Positions 1 through 5,722 of a DNA stretch of 6,725 nt are shown here, one piece after another. The stretch lies in the NCBI GenBank assembly GCA_016218095.1, contig JACREV010000020.1:1-6725 (forward strand), written 5' to 3'. The position numbers and the translations under genes are program-made. Source of the DNA: Deltaproteobacteria bacterium (GTDB lineage: Bacteria; Desulfobacterota; GWC2-55-46). Position 1 is the stretch's first letter. The number at the start of each line of letters is the position of its first letter. Below the pieces are notes generated by a model. The model searched no databases and had not been told where the DNA came from. It saw only the letters and a list, made by a program, of their open reading frames with translations.

Positions 1-34
1 CAAACCTAGGAATAAAATAGGGAGGTTTTACTCC

Positions 35-124
35 ATGATGATGAGAATATTCCTGAAAGCTTTTTTTGCGTTACTTATTGTTTTTTTGATGAGCCGGGTA
101 GGGTGCGCCGTGCGCACCATTTGA
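35..124 (+). CDS. Short signal-peptide-like ORF, probably a truncated gene remnant
   Basis: A 29-codon ORF starts with three consecutive ATG codons (35-43), preceded by GGAGG at 21-25, nine bases before the first ATG. The product has a positive N-terminus (MMMR), a hydrophobic stretch of about 15 residues (IFLKAFFALLIVFLM), then SRVGCAVRTI and a stop. This has the shape of a Sec signal peptide or membrane anchor without a mature domain. Its last eight or nine codons lie inside the left inverted repeat of the miniature element (from 98), so the C-terminus is supplied by the insertion; the original gene was probably longer. The first 100 bases are visibly more AT-rich than the rest. A weak 6-bp pairing (AAACCT 2-7 with AGGTTT 23-28) could cover the ribosome binding site. 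It is the only plausible plus-strand gene here. The Cys before AVRTI is not in a canonical lipobox. No function can be assigned; it could also be a chance ORF. Confidence 0.35.
   Translation: MMMRIFLKAFFALLIVFLMSRVGCAVRTI
98..118 (+). repeat. Left terminal inverted repeat with internal hairpin
   Basis: GTA followed by GGTGCGC-CGT-GCGCACC (102-118): a 7-bp GC-only-plus-T stem and a 3-nt loop. It is the inverse of the repeat at 314-334, with two differences. It supplies the stop-proximal codons of the short plus-strand ORF and begins directly after the stop codon of the transposase remnant (stop at 125-127). Confidence 0.75.
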
Positions 125-322
125 TTACTCTGCCCCTATGCACTCGAACTCGACAACGCCTCCGCCCCAATCCGCAGGGTATAGACCTTCATAGACGAAT
201 CTATGAAACGACGAATGCTTCCACTCCCCCGGCGAACGGACCAGCCCATGTTTTAACGGGTTATAATGTATGTATTCAACAGGCGTGGGTGCCATAGCCA
301 TTTGGATTTCAAAGGTGCGCAC
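125..322 (-). pseudogene. REP-associated tyrosine transposase (RAYT, Y1_Tnp family), C-terminal remnant
   Basis: The open frame is 65 codons, with a GTG start inside the right inverted repeat. From about residue 15 it reads EYIHYNPLKHGLVRSPGEW, then SSFHRFVYEGLYPADWGG. This is the highly characteristic C-terminal block of REP-associated transposases (IHYNPVKHGLV...W..SSFHRYV..G.YP.DWGG). Intact family members are roughly 150-230 residues and carry the HUH metal-binding motif and the catalytic tyrosine upstream of this block. All of that is missing here, so the fragment cannot be catalytically active. The first 14 residues (MRTFEIQMAMAPTP) do not resemble the family and come from the element's end sequence fused by deletion. 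The frame has no internal stop, which points to a recent deletion or to chance. It reads away from the right repeat toward the left one, and its stop lies seven bases inside the left repeat. Confidence 0.75.
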
Positions 323-334
323 AGCGCACCTTAC
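314..334 (-). repeat. Right terminal inverted repeat with internal hairpin
   Basis: Read on the minus strand, GTAAGGTGCGC-TGT-GCGCACC mirrors the left repeat at 98-118 (19/21). The local palindrome extends to a 9-bp stem (312-320 with 324-332). It begins 18 bases beyond the kinase stop codon, so on the kinase transcript it would form a GC-rich hairpin followed by only a short T run (TTTGAAAT). It might act as a weak terminator or a 3'-end stabiliser; that role is inference. Confidence 0.75.
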
Positions 335-352
335 AAGAATGGAAAAAACAGG

Positions 353-1420
353 CTATCTCTGCCGGACGGGATGGAGCTTAATCGTGACGGTCGTCCCCTC
401 ACCCTTCTTGCTTTCGACCTCTATGTCTCCGCCGTGGTCGATTACTATCCTGTAGGTGATGGTAAGGCCGAGCCCCGCCCCCTCGAACTTTGACGACTGG
501 AACGGGTTGAATATCTTCCTTATCTCGTCCGGGCTTATGCCGGAGCCGGTGTCGGTTATCCTGACAAGGAGTATGGAATCCGGCGAGGGCATGGTCTCTA
601 CCCTTATCTCGCCCTTTTTGTCTATCGCCTCGACCGAGTTCTGGAGGATGTTGTAGAGCGCGGTCTTGAAGTTGCCGTAATCGAGGTTCACGACCGGAGG
701 GTCGGGCATGAGGAGCTTCAAGACTTTGATGTCCTTCTTCTGGACCTCGATGAACTCCTCTATCTCTTTTACGGCGTCGCCTATGACCTTGTTGATATCG
801 CCGGGCGCGAGAGTCGATGAGAGGATGCGCTTGTACTCGTCTATCCTCTGAAGCATCCTTTCGAGCCGCTCAACGGACTTTATTATCCACTGGGCGTACT
901 CCCTGTGCTGAGAGTCGGTCTCGCCCTCGTAGAGTCTTCTTGCCATGCCGCCTATGGCTGTAAGCGGGTTCCTGATCTCGTGGGCTATGCCGTCGACCAT
1001 GCCGCCGAGCGCCGCCATCTTCTCGGTGTCCCTGAGCCTCGTCTGCAGGGCCCTCATGCGCAGGAGCGACTTTACCCGCGCCGCCACCTCCTGGAGGCTG
1101 TAGGGCTTGTTTATGTAGTCCTCCGCCCCGACCTCGAACCCGAGTACCTTGTCCTCTATCTCGGTCCTTCCCGTGAGCATGATGACAGGGATGTAGCGAG
1201 TATCCTCGCGGGATTTGAGCTGCCTCAGGGCCTCGTACCCGTCCATCTGCGGCATCATGACGTCCATGAGGATCAAGTCCGGCGGGTTCTGCCTGACCTT
1301 TGCGAGCGCCTCGATCCCGTTCCTGGCGTTTGTGACCTCATACCCCTCCCGTTCGAGCTTGGCCGTAAGGAGCGCGAGGTTTCTTTCGTCGTCGTCTACC
1401 GCAAGCACCCTTGGTTTCAT
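353..1420 (-). CDS. Soluble response-regulator/histidine-kinase fusion (REC-HisKA-HATPase_c)
   Basis: A 355-residue cytoplasmic signalling protein with no membrane segment. Residues 1-122 form a receiver domain: acidic pocket D9-D10-D11, phosphoacceptor D53 in LILMDVMMPQMDGYEAL, switch T83 and conserved K105 in KPY. After a short helical linker (about 122-138) comes the HisKA dimerisation helix with phosphoacceptor H147 in GIAHEIRNPLTAIGG. The HATPase_c domain has an N-box (N257 and N261 in NILQNSVEAI), a G1 box D290-TGSG, an F-box FNPF (304-307) and a G2 box GAGLGL (314-319). All catalytic residues for autophosphorylation look intact. REC before HisKA means the kinase is probably controlled by phosphorylation of its own receiver by another kinase, or works as a phosphorelay node. 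Its start ATG overlaps the TGA of the TPR lipoprotein gene by four bases (ATGA), so translation is coupled and it is the last gene of the lipid-transport operon. No output regulator is in the window. Target unknown. Confidence 0.95.
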   Translation of the reverse strand: MKPRVLAVDDDERNLALLTAKLEREGYEVTNARNGIEALAKVRQNPPDLILMDVMMPQMDGYEALRQLKSREDTRYIPVIMLTGRTEIEDKVLGFEVGAEDYINKPYSLQEVAARVKSLLRMRALQTRLRDTEKMAALGGMVDGIAHEIRNPLTAIGGMARRLYEGETDSQHREYAQWIIKSVERLERMLQRIDEYKRILSSTLAPGDINKVIGDAVKEIEEFIEVQKKDIKVLKLLMPDPPVVNLDYGNFKTALYNILQNSVEAIDKKGEIRVETMPSPDSILLVRITDTGSGISPDEIRKIFNPFQSSKFEGAGLGLTITYRIVIDHGGDIEVESKKGEGTTVTIKLHPVRQR

Positions 1421-2355
1421 TTAAGAGTTTCGCCCGTATCCATTTTTGTCTCAAGCCCTTCCTTGACGGCCTTGAGACTCCGGGCCTTTTCGATATTCCC
1501 GGCGCTTTCGAATACTGAGATCATCCGCTCAAGGCTCCTCGCGGCGAGCGACGTATCCTTTCCGCTCAAGCCGACATGATAGGAACGCTCAAGGAGATAG
1601 AGCGCCTCGTCCTTCCTGCCCAGTCCGAGTTGGGCTTCGGCCATGGAGGAGAGGTCGCGCGCTATCCTGCCCGAGAGGCCGAGCCTTTTGTCTTTCTCGT
1701 AAGCGGCCTCGTAGTATTTAAAGGCGTTGTCGAAGCCGCCTGACGCCAACGCGGCATCCCCGAGGCCCCTTAAGGAGTTTGCGGCCTCGGCCTCGTCATT
1801 TACCGCCTCGTTAATGGATAGCGCCCTCTCGAAGACCGATACCGCCTCGGCAACTCTGTTATCGGATAAAAAGACCGCGGCCTTGAGGTTGAGCTTACCG
1901 CCCGGCTCTTTCTTCGAGAGTGATGCGTCGGTCGCAATCGATTCATCGATGTATCTCAAGGCAGAGGGATTGTCTCCCTCCATGAGCTCGGCCTTTGCGA
2001 GCGTGGCGTATGCCTCCGAAAGGACCTCGGCGTGGCCTTCGGCCTTCGAGAGCCTCACCGCCTCGGCAAGAAAGCCCCTGGCTGATTTAGCGTCGTTGAC
2101 CGCTATATATACCCTGCCTATGTCCACGAGGTCAAGGGCTTCGGACTTCCTGTCGTCCGTTGCCCTGTCTATCCTCAACGCCTCCGTGAAACGCTCTAGC
2201 GCGCGTTGGTAGTTCCCCTCGCCGTACTCGGCCACACCCCTCATCCGCTCCTGTACGGACCTGGACATGGGATGCTGGTCCACGGCGCGCGGCGCGCACC
2301 CGTAGACGAGGGCCGAGGCCAGCAATACAGTTATAATCCTTCCCGGTTTTATCAT
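1417..2355 (-). CDS. TPR-repeat lipoprotein
   Basis: 312 residues. The N-terminus MIKPGRIITVLLASALVYGC is a lipoprotein signal peptide: positive start, hydrophobic core, lipobox VYG-C with Cys20 as the lipidated residue. Tyr at -2 is less common. Residue +2 is Ala, which under the E. coli Lol rule would favour the outer membrane. From about residue 38 to the end the protein is a run of roughly six degenerate tetratricopeptide repeats (for example GEGNYQRALERFTEALRID, SGGFDNAFKYYEAAYEKD, GLGRKDEALYLLERSY), so it is a helical protein-binding scaffold in the periplasm. It overlaps mlaD upstream and the kinase gene downstream by four bases each. Its position after the permease, ATPase and MCE genes is where related operons often encode an auxiliary lipoprotein, so a role as a periplasmic or outer-membrane partner of the transporter is likely but inferred. 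The exact partner is unknown. Confidence 0.88.
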   Translation of the reverse strand: MIKPGRIITVLLASALVYGCAPRAVDQHPMSRSVQERMRGVAEYGEGNYQRALERFTEALRIDRATDDRKSEALDLVDIGRVYIAVNDAKSARGFLAEAVRLSKAEGHAEVLSEAYATLAKAELMEGDNPSALRYIDESIATDASLSKKEPGGKLNLKAAVFLSDNRVAEAVSVFERALSINEAVNDEAEAANSLRGLGDAALASGGFDNAFKYYEAAYEKDKRLGLSGRIARDLSSMAEAQLGLGRKDEALYLLERSYHVGLSGKDTSLAARSLERMISVFESAGNIEKARSLKAVKEGLETKMDTGETLK

Positions 2356-3374
2356 TCAGCCTTTTTCGTCGGCGCGTTCCTGCCGCCGTTGAGCAGATAG
2401 CCGTCGAACGGGACGAGCTCCGGCCCCTTCACCGGAGGAATCATAAGCCTCACGGGCCAGCTCTCTCTTACGCCCTTTACCATCTCCTTGCTCTCGCGGA
2501 GCGTCTCGTCCGCGTTTACGAGGATCTCCCTTATCCGCGGCGTCTCTTTGGCGAGCGCGTCGGTAAGGAGCTTCATATTGTCCGCTATGCGATCGACCTT
2601 TTCCATCGTCTCCGGGAGCTTATCCATCGCGGTCCCGGCCTTGCCCGTGATCTCCTCTATCCTCGTGATGACCGGGTCGAGCCTGGAGATCGTCCTGTCC
2701 GCGTTCTCTATCAAGACCTTCGTCCTGTCGTTCATGTCGAGGACGAGCCTGTCGGCGTCCCTGATCGACTTCCCGGCGTCCTTAAGCGTCGCGTCGACCG
2801 CCTTCCTCGTCTCTCTCGCCTCTATCGAGAGGTCCTTTAGGTTCGAGAGCATCACCTTTATATCGCCCTCCGGGTCGTTCACGTAATGGATGATCTCCGT
2901 TATCTCGTTCAGGACTGGCTTGGCCTTCTCGACAAGCTCCTCCATCCCGCCCTCCTTGACGTACGGGATGGCGTCGTTGTTGGCGAGCATGCGCCTTTCC
3001 GCACTCCCGGCCGTGACCTCGACGTAAGAGTCGCCTATGAGACCTTCCTTGGAGAGGCGCGCGACGGAATCGTCCCTTATCCAGCGCTCGTACTTCCTGT
3101 TTATCTCGGCGACGACCCTGACCCTCGCGTCCTCGGTGAGCTCTATCTTTTTGACCCTCCCTATCCTGAACCCCGAGAGCTTTACCGGCATACCCTCGAT
3201 AAACCCGGAGCCGCTCTCAGATATGAAATAGACCCTGTACTTCGCTGAAAAGAGGTCCTTCTCAAGTCCTATGAAGGCCATGACAAGGGCCACGCCCAAA
3301 ACGGCGATTACAACCATTATACCAGTTTTAATCTCGAGGTTTTTGAACCTCGGGTCTTTCTGTTTTATCGTCAT
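2352..3374 (-). CDS. mlaD: MlaD-like MCE-domain lipid-transport protein
   Basis: 340 residues. A short cytoplasmic tail is followed by one transmembrane helix (about residues 17-37, GIMVVIAVLGVALVMAFIGL), then an MCE/MlaD domain (about 45-123) beginning YRVYFISESGSGFIEGMPVKLSGFRIGRV and ending EGLIGDSYVEVTAG. MCE proteins of this kind form hexameric rings in the periplasm that bind phospholipid and sit on MlaE. After the domain comes a long helical region (about 135-310) rich in charged heptad-like sequence (ITRIEEITGKAGTAMDKL), then a short proline-containing tail (WPVRLMIPP). E. coli MlaD is about 180 residues and lacks this long helical extension; such tails in other MCE proteins can build a tube or needle toward the outer membrane. 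The gene begins two bases after the ATPase gene's stop. AAGGG lies about seven bases before the ATG. Its TGA overlaps the start of the TPR gene. Confidence 0.92.
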   Translation of the reverse strand: MTIKQKDPRFKNLEIKTGIMVVIAVLGVALVMAFIGLEKDLFSAKYRVYFISESGSGFIEGMPVKLSGFRIGRVKKIELTEDARVRVVAEINRKYERWIRDDSVARLSKEGLIGDSYVEVTAGSAERRMLANNDAIPYVKEGGMEELVEKAKPVLNEITEIIHYVNDPEGDIKVMLSNLKDLSIEARETRKAVDATLKDAGKSIRDADRLVLDMNDRTKVLIENADRTISRLDPVITRIEEITGKAGTAMDKLPETMEKVDRIADNMKLLTDALAKETPRIREILVNADETLRESKEMVKGVRESWPVRLMIPPVKGPELVPFDGYLLNGGRNAPTKKAE

Positions 3375-3376
3375 CC

Positions 3377-4066
3377 TTAAGCCCTTGGTTCCTCTGTTAT
3401 CCTGCTTCCGTCTATCCTTATGACGCGCCCCGGCTTAACGAGAGCGGCATCAGCGTCGTTCAAAGCCGTAAATACAAGGAGGCTCGCCGGGCTCGACTCC
3501 TGGTACTTGAGGAGCAACAACGACAGACTCCTCTTTTCGGTATCCGTGAGCCCGTCCCAGAGGTTCTCGCATACGATTATCTCGGGCTTCAATATCAAGG
3601 CCCTCGCGAGCGCGATTTCCTTTTTTGCGTAAAGCGGCAGCATCCCCGGCAGGCCCCAGAGGTCGCCCCTGAACCCGGTCCCCTCTATGAGCCTTGCCGC
3701 CTCCTGCATGGCCTCTTCGAAAGAAATAGAACCGCGGTGGTACATGAGCGGGAGCGCGACGTTCTCGATGACCTTCAGGTTGCTTATGAGGACAGAGTCG
3801 TGAAAGACGAACCCTATCCTTTGCCTGAGTTTATTGAGTTCCTCTTTCGTAAGCGCCGCGATCTCCTCACCGAAGACCCTCACGGTCCCCTTGTCAGGGG
3901 TCGTGAGCCCCGCGAGCATCCTTATGAGGACGCTTTTCCCGGAGGCCAGGGGCGCGATGATAAGCGCCCTCTCGCCGCTCGAAAGGGTAAGAGTTGCGTC
4001 CTCGAAAAGCGGCCGGCCCGCCTCCGTGTAGCAGGAGACGGACCTTATATCGACAAGCGTACCCAT
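3377..4066 (-). CDS. mlaF: MlaF-like ABC ATPase subunit with degenerate catalytic motifs
   Basis: 229 residues from the ATG at 4066; a TTG two codons upstream (4072) would give 231, the numbering used here. The fold outline is that of a Mla-type ATP-binding cassette: LSSGERALIIAP before the P-loop, LIRMLAGLTTPDKGTVRVFGEEI after it, then IGFVFHDSVLISNLKVIENVALPL, ALARALILKPEIIVCENLWDGL and a C-terminal strand. Many catalytic positions deviate. Walker A is A40-PLAS-GKS47 (Ala for the first Gly). The Q-loop Gln is His91. The LSGGQ-type signature is replaced by PLYAKKE before IALARAL. The Walker B Asp is Cys168, although Glu169 remains. The D-loop is DGLT, and the H-switch His is replaced by Ala203 (VFTALND). 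The frame is uninterrupted and the operon spacing tight, so it looks like a maintained gene and not a decaying one. It may bind nucleotide but hydrolyse poorly, or work with another ATPase. It starts nine bases after mlaE, with no strong ribosome binding site, suggesting translational coupling. Confidence 0.87.
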   Translation of the reverse strand: MGTLVDIRSVSCYTEAGRPLFEDATLTLSSGERALIIAPLASGKSVLIRMLAGLTTPDKGTVRVFGEEIAALTKEELNKLRQRIGFVFHDSVLISNLKVIENVALPLMYHRGSISFEEAMQEAARLIEGTGFRGDLWGLPGMLPLYAKKEIALARALILKPEIIVCENLWDGLTDTEKRSLSLLLLKYQESSPASLLVFTALNDADAALVKPGRVIRIDGSRITEEPRA

Positions 4067-4075
4067 ATGCAAGGC

Positions 4076-4861
4076 TCAGATGAAGAAGAGGATGGTTATT
4101 ACCGCGTCCGTGACGAATACGAGCCGGAGGCTCCCTATGACGGCCTTTGTCGTCGCCTGCGGTATCTCGGTTATGGACTTCTTTACCCTTAAGCCGTAAT
4201 AAGAGCTGACGGTCCCGATAATAAGCCCGAAGAGGAGGCTTTTAAGGAGCGAGACCGAGACCTCGATGAAGCCCATAGCCTGCATGATGGAGTCGACAAA
4301 AACGGAAAAGGCGATGTTCTTGCCGAAACCCGCGAGTATGTAGCCTCCCAATATCGATATGGTCTCGAAGTAGAACGTGAGGACGAAGACGCTTATCATC
4401 GCCCCCAAGACCCTCGGCGCTACGAGGTAGTGCATGGGGTCTATGCCCATCACCTCCAGCGCGGAGACCTCGTTCGAGCTCTTCATGAGCCCGAGCTCGG
4501 AGGCCATGGCGGTGCCGCTCCGGGCTATCACTATTACGGAGGCGAATACGGGCCCGAGCTCCCTTATGAGGACCCAGACGAGTATCTCCCCTATGAGCCC
4601 CTCCCCGCCGAGCCTCGGCAATATGGAGAGGGCCTGCGTGACGATGATAAGCCCGATGATGAGGGCTATCCAGGAGATTATCGGGATCGCCTCGAAGGCT
4701 GTGAAATATACCTGCTTAAGGAGGACGTCAAGCGTGGCCTTGCGCCCGAGGTTGAACCGGAAAAGTACGGATTCCGCCGTATAGAAAACGATCTTCCATA
4801 ACTCGAAGAGTACCCGCGCCCTCTCCAGGAGCGCCCTGCCTAATCTCTTAAGCGTATCCAT
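4076..4861 (-). CDS. mlaE: MlaE-family lipid ABC transporter permease
   Basis: 261 residues, the usual family length. There is an N-terminal amphipathic interfacial helix (about 8-35), then hydrophobic segments near 58-80, 92-113, 147-175, 180-200 and 240-261. The family signature is clear: R100-ELGP followed by an Ala/Arg/Gly-rich helix (VIVIARSGTAMASELGLMK, ending at K127) and the cytoplasmic coupling region NEVSALEVMGIDP (130-142) before YLVAPRVLG. MlaE dimers form the inner-membrane core of phospholipid transporters, contacting the ATPase below and the MCE ring above. It is the first gene of the five-gene operon. An in-frame TGA directly precedes the ATG and no other start exists in the N-terminal region, so the start is firm even though only a weak ribosome binding site (GATGAAAATGA) precedes it. 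No MlaB-type STAS gene is adjacent. Confidence 0.95.
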   Translation of the reverse strand: MDTLKRLGRALLERARVLFELWKIVFYTAESVLFRFNLGRKATLDVLLKQVYFTAFEAIPIISWIALIIGLIIVTQALSILPRLGGEGLIGEILVWVLIRELGPVFASVIVIARSGTAMASELGLMKSSNEVSALEVMGIDPMHYLVAPRVLGAMISVFVLTFYFETISILGGYILAGFGKNIAFSVFVDSIMQAMGFIEVSVSLLKSLLFGLIIGTVSSYYGLRVKKSITEIPQATTKAVIGSLRLVFVTDAVITILFFI

Positions 4862-4904
4862 TCATTTTCATCACAGTCTTTACAAGTCGCTGAAAAACTC
4901 TAAA

Positions 4905-4933
4905 GGGGGACTTCCTGAATGCGGAAGTCCCCC
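4905..4933 (-). terminator. Strong intrinsic terminator of the outer-membrane protein gene
   Basis: Perfect 11-bp inverted repeat GGGGGACTTCC / GGAAGTCCCCC with a 7-nt loop. On the minus strand it is followed by TTTAGAGTTTTT. It lies 35 bases beyond the stop of the barrel-protein gene and 43 bases before the mlaE start. It separates the two transcription units; its plus-strand side also has a short T-rich tail, but no plus-strand gene needs it. Confidence 0.85.
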
Positions 4934-4968
4934 TCGTTTATTTCCACTGTAAAACGAGCAGCCGATGA

Positions 4969-5718
4969 TCAGAAGTCCGCCCTCAGGGAAAGGAACGGGC
5001 CGGAAAGCGATACCTCGGCGAGATCGTCGTCGTTCTCCGCGTGCATCTTGAATATCCTGTACCCGCCGGAGATTATGACGAACGGCGCGGGCTTTATATT
5101 CACCGCCGCCTCCGCGTCTACGAGATAGGCTGAACTCCCGAGCGTGATGCCGGTTATCTCGCCGCCTACGGAGAATATCATCGGAAGGCCCACCTGCGCG
5201 GCGACGCCCACGGTCGGTATCGGGAGCTTGAACGACTCGGATTCGTCAAGGCCGAGGGCGGTCGAGGCGAGCGTTGCGTCGCCGTCGAAGTACTTGAGCT
5301 CCACTATCACGCCGAGCTTGTTGTTGAGCATGTCGATGAAGTCGTACTCGTACCCGAGCCTGTGGTACGCGAGCGTCAATTCGGAGTCCACGTCGGCGTT
5401 CGCCGAGTAGGTCTGCCCGGCGAACGTGACGGACTGTGTGAGGGTCGTCGAGCCGCTCCACTTAAGCGGCATGAAGCCGTAGCGGAGCTTGTGGCTCCCG
5501 AGCTCGAGGGTGACTCTGCCCTCGAAGAAGTTCTCATCCTCCATGCCGAGGTCGTCGACGAGGTCGAGCTCGGTGCCGACCGCGCCGTTCGTGACCTGGA
5601 CGGTTCCGTCCATGTTCGTGAACCAGTACCTGCCCTCCACGTCCACGACCGCCGAAGCCGTCGCCGCGGTCGCAAGGGTTGCCGCAAAGACCAAAGAAGC
5701 CGCGAGAAACTTTTTCAC
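4969..5718 (-). CDS. Outer-membrane beta-barrel protein, unknown specific function
   Basis: 249 residues from a GTG start. The frame stays open upstream to 5847, but that extension runs through the repeat hairpins and is not protein-like; GGAGGT at 5728-5723 places the start at the GTG at 5718. The N-terminus (KKFLAASLVFAATLATAATASA) is a Sec signal peptide with a likely cut ASA-VVDVEG. The mature part alternates polar and hydrophobic/aromatic residues in short strands separated by Asp/Gly-rich turns (VEGRYWFTNMDG, FEGRVTLELGSHKLRYGFMPL, SELTLAYHRLGYEYDF, NKLGVIVELKYFDGD, FVIISGGYRIFKM). It ends FLSLRADF, the C-terminal Phe strand recognised by the BAM machinery. This supports a small barrel of about 8-10 strands. 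I cannot name a family with confidence. It is a monocistronic unit with its own terminator. Cargo or substrate is unknown; a role together with the neighbouring lipid transporter is possible but unproven. Confidence 0.85.
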   Translation of the reverse strand: MKKFLAASLVFAATLATAATASAVVDVEGRYWFTNMDGTVQVTNGAVGTELDLVDDLGMEDENFFEGRVTLELGSHKLRYGFMPLKWSGSTTLTQSVTFAGQTYSANADVDSELTLAYHRLGYEYDFIDMLNNKLGVIVELKYFDGDATLASTALGLDESESFKLPIPTVGVAAQVGLPMIFSVGGEITGITLGSSAYLVDAEAAVNIKPAPFVIISGGYRIFKMHAENDDDLAEVSLSGPFLSLRADF

Positions 5719-5722
5719 ATGC

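Larger units (their letters stand above)
98..334. mobile_element. 237-bp miniature element with hairpin-forming terminal inverted repeats (RAYT/IS200-like derivative)
   Basis: The two ends, 98-118 read on the plus strand and 334-314 read on the minus strand, match at 19 of 21 positions (GTAGGGTGCGC... against GTAAGGTGCGC...). Each end is also an internal palindrome: GGTGCGC-CGT-GCGCACC at 102-118 and AAGGTGCGC-ACA-GCGCACCTT at 312-332. The interior holds the C-terminal remnant of a REP-associated tyrosine transposase on the minus strand. Hairpin ends are typical of substrates of Y1 (HUH) transposases of the IS200/IS605 and RAYT families, and I see no target-site duplication (left flank GAGCCGG, right flank AAGAATG), as expected for those families. 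The most economical reading is an internally deleted, non-autonomous element. It lies between the kinase gene's stop codon (353) and the truncated plus-strand ORF. Confidence 0.7.

Noticed and set aside
103..297. 64-codon plus-strand ORF across the miniature element
   Set aside because: Antisense to the recognisable transposase remnant; it begins inside the inverted repeat and has no ribosome binding site.
905..1579. A 224-codon plus-strand ORF antisense to the kinase gene and the end of the TPR gene
   Set aside because: It spans two well-supported minus-strand genes, has no ribosome binding site or recognisable domain, and is one of many antisense open frames created by the GC-rich codon use.
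4430..4801. Long plus-strand open frames opposite mlaE (also seen opposite the other genes, e.g. 5362-5757 and 5489-5905)
   Set aside because: Low-complexity or proline/arginine/glutamate-rich translations with no motifs; mirror frames of genuine minus-strand genes.
353..4861. A defence or phage-related system
   Set aside because: No nuclease, toxin, reverse transcriptase, integrase or phage gene is present; products are lipid-transport, envelope and signalling proteins.
4877..4904. Possible promoter for mlaE, TTTAGA and TAAAGA with 16 bases between
   Set aside because: Only 4/6 and 3/6 matches to the sigma-70 boxes, and the start point would be about nine bases before the ATG. Too weak to annotate.
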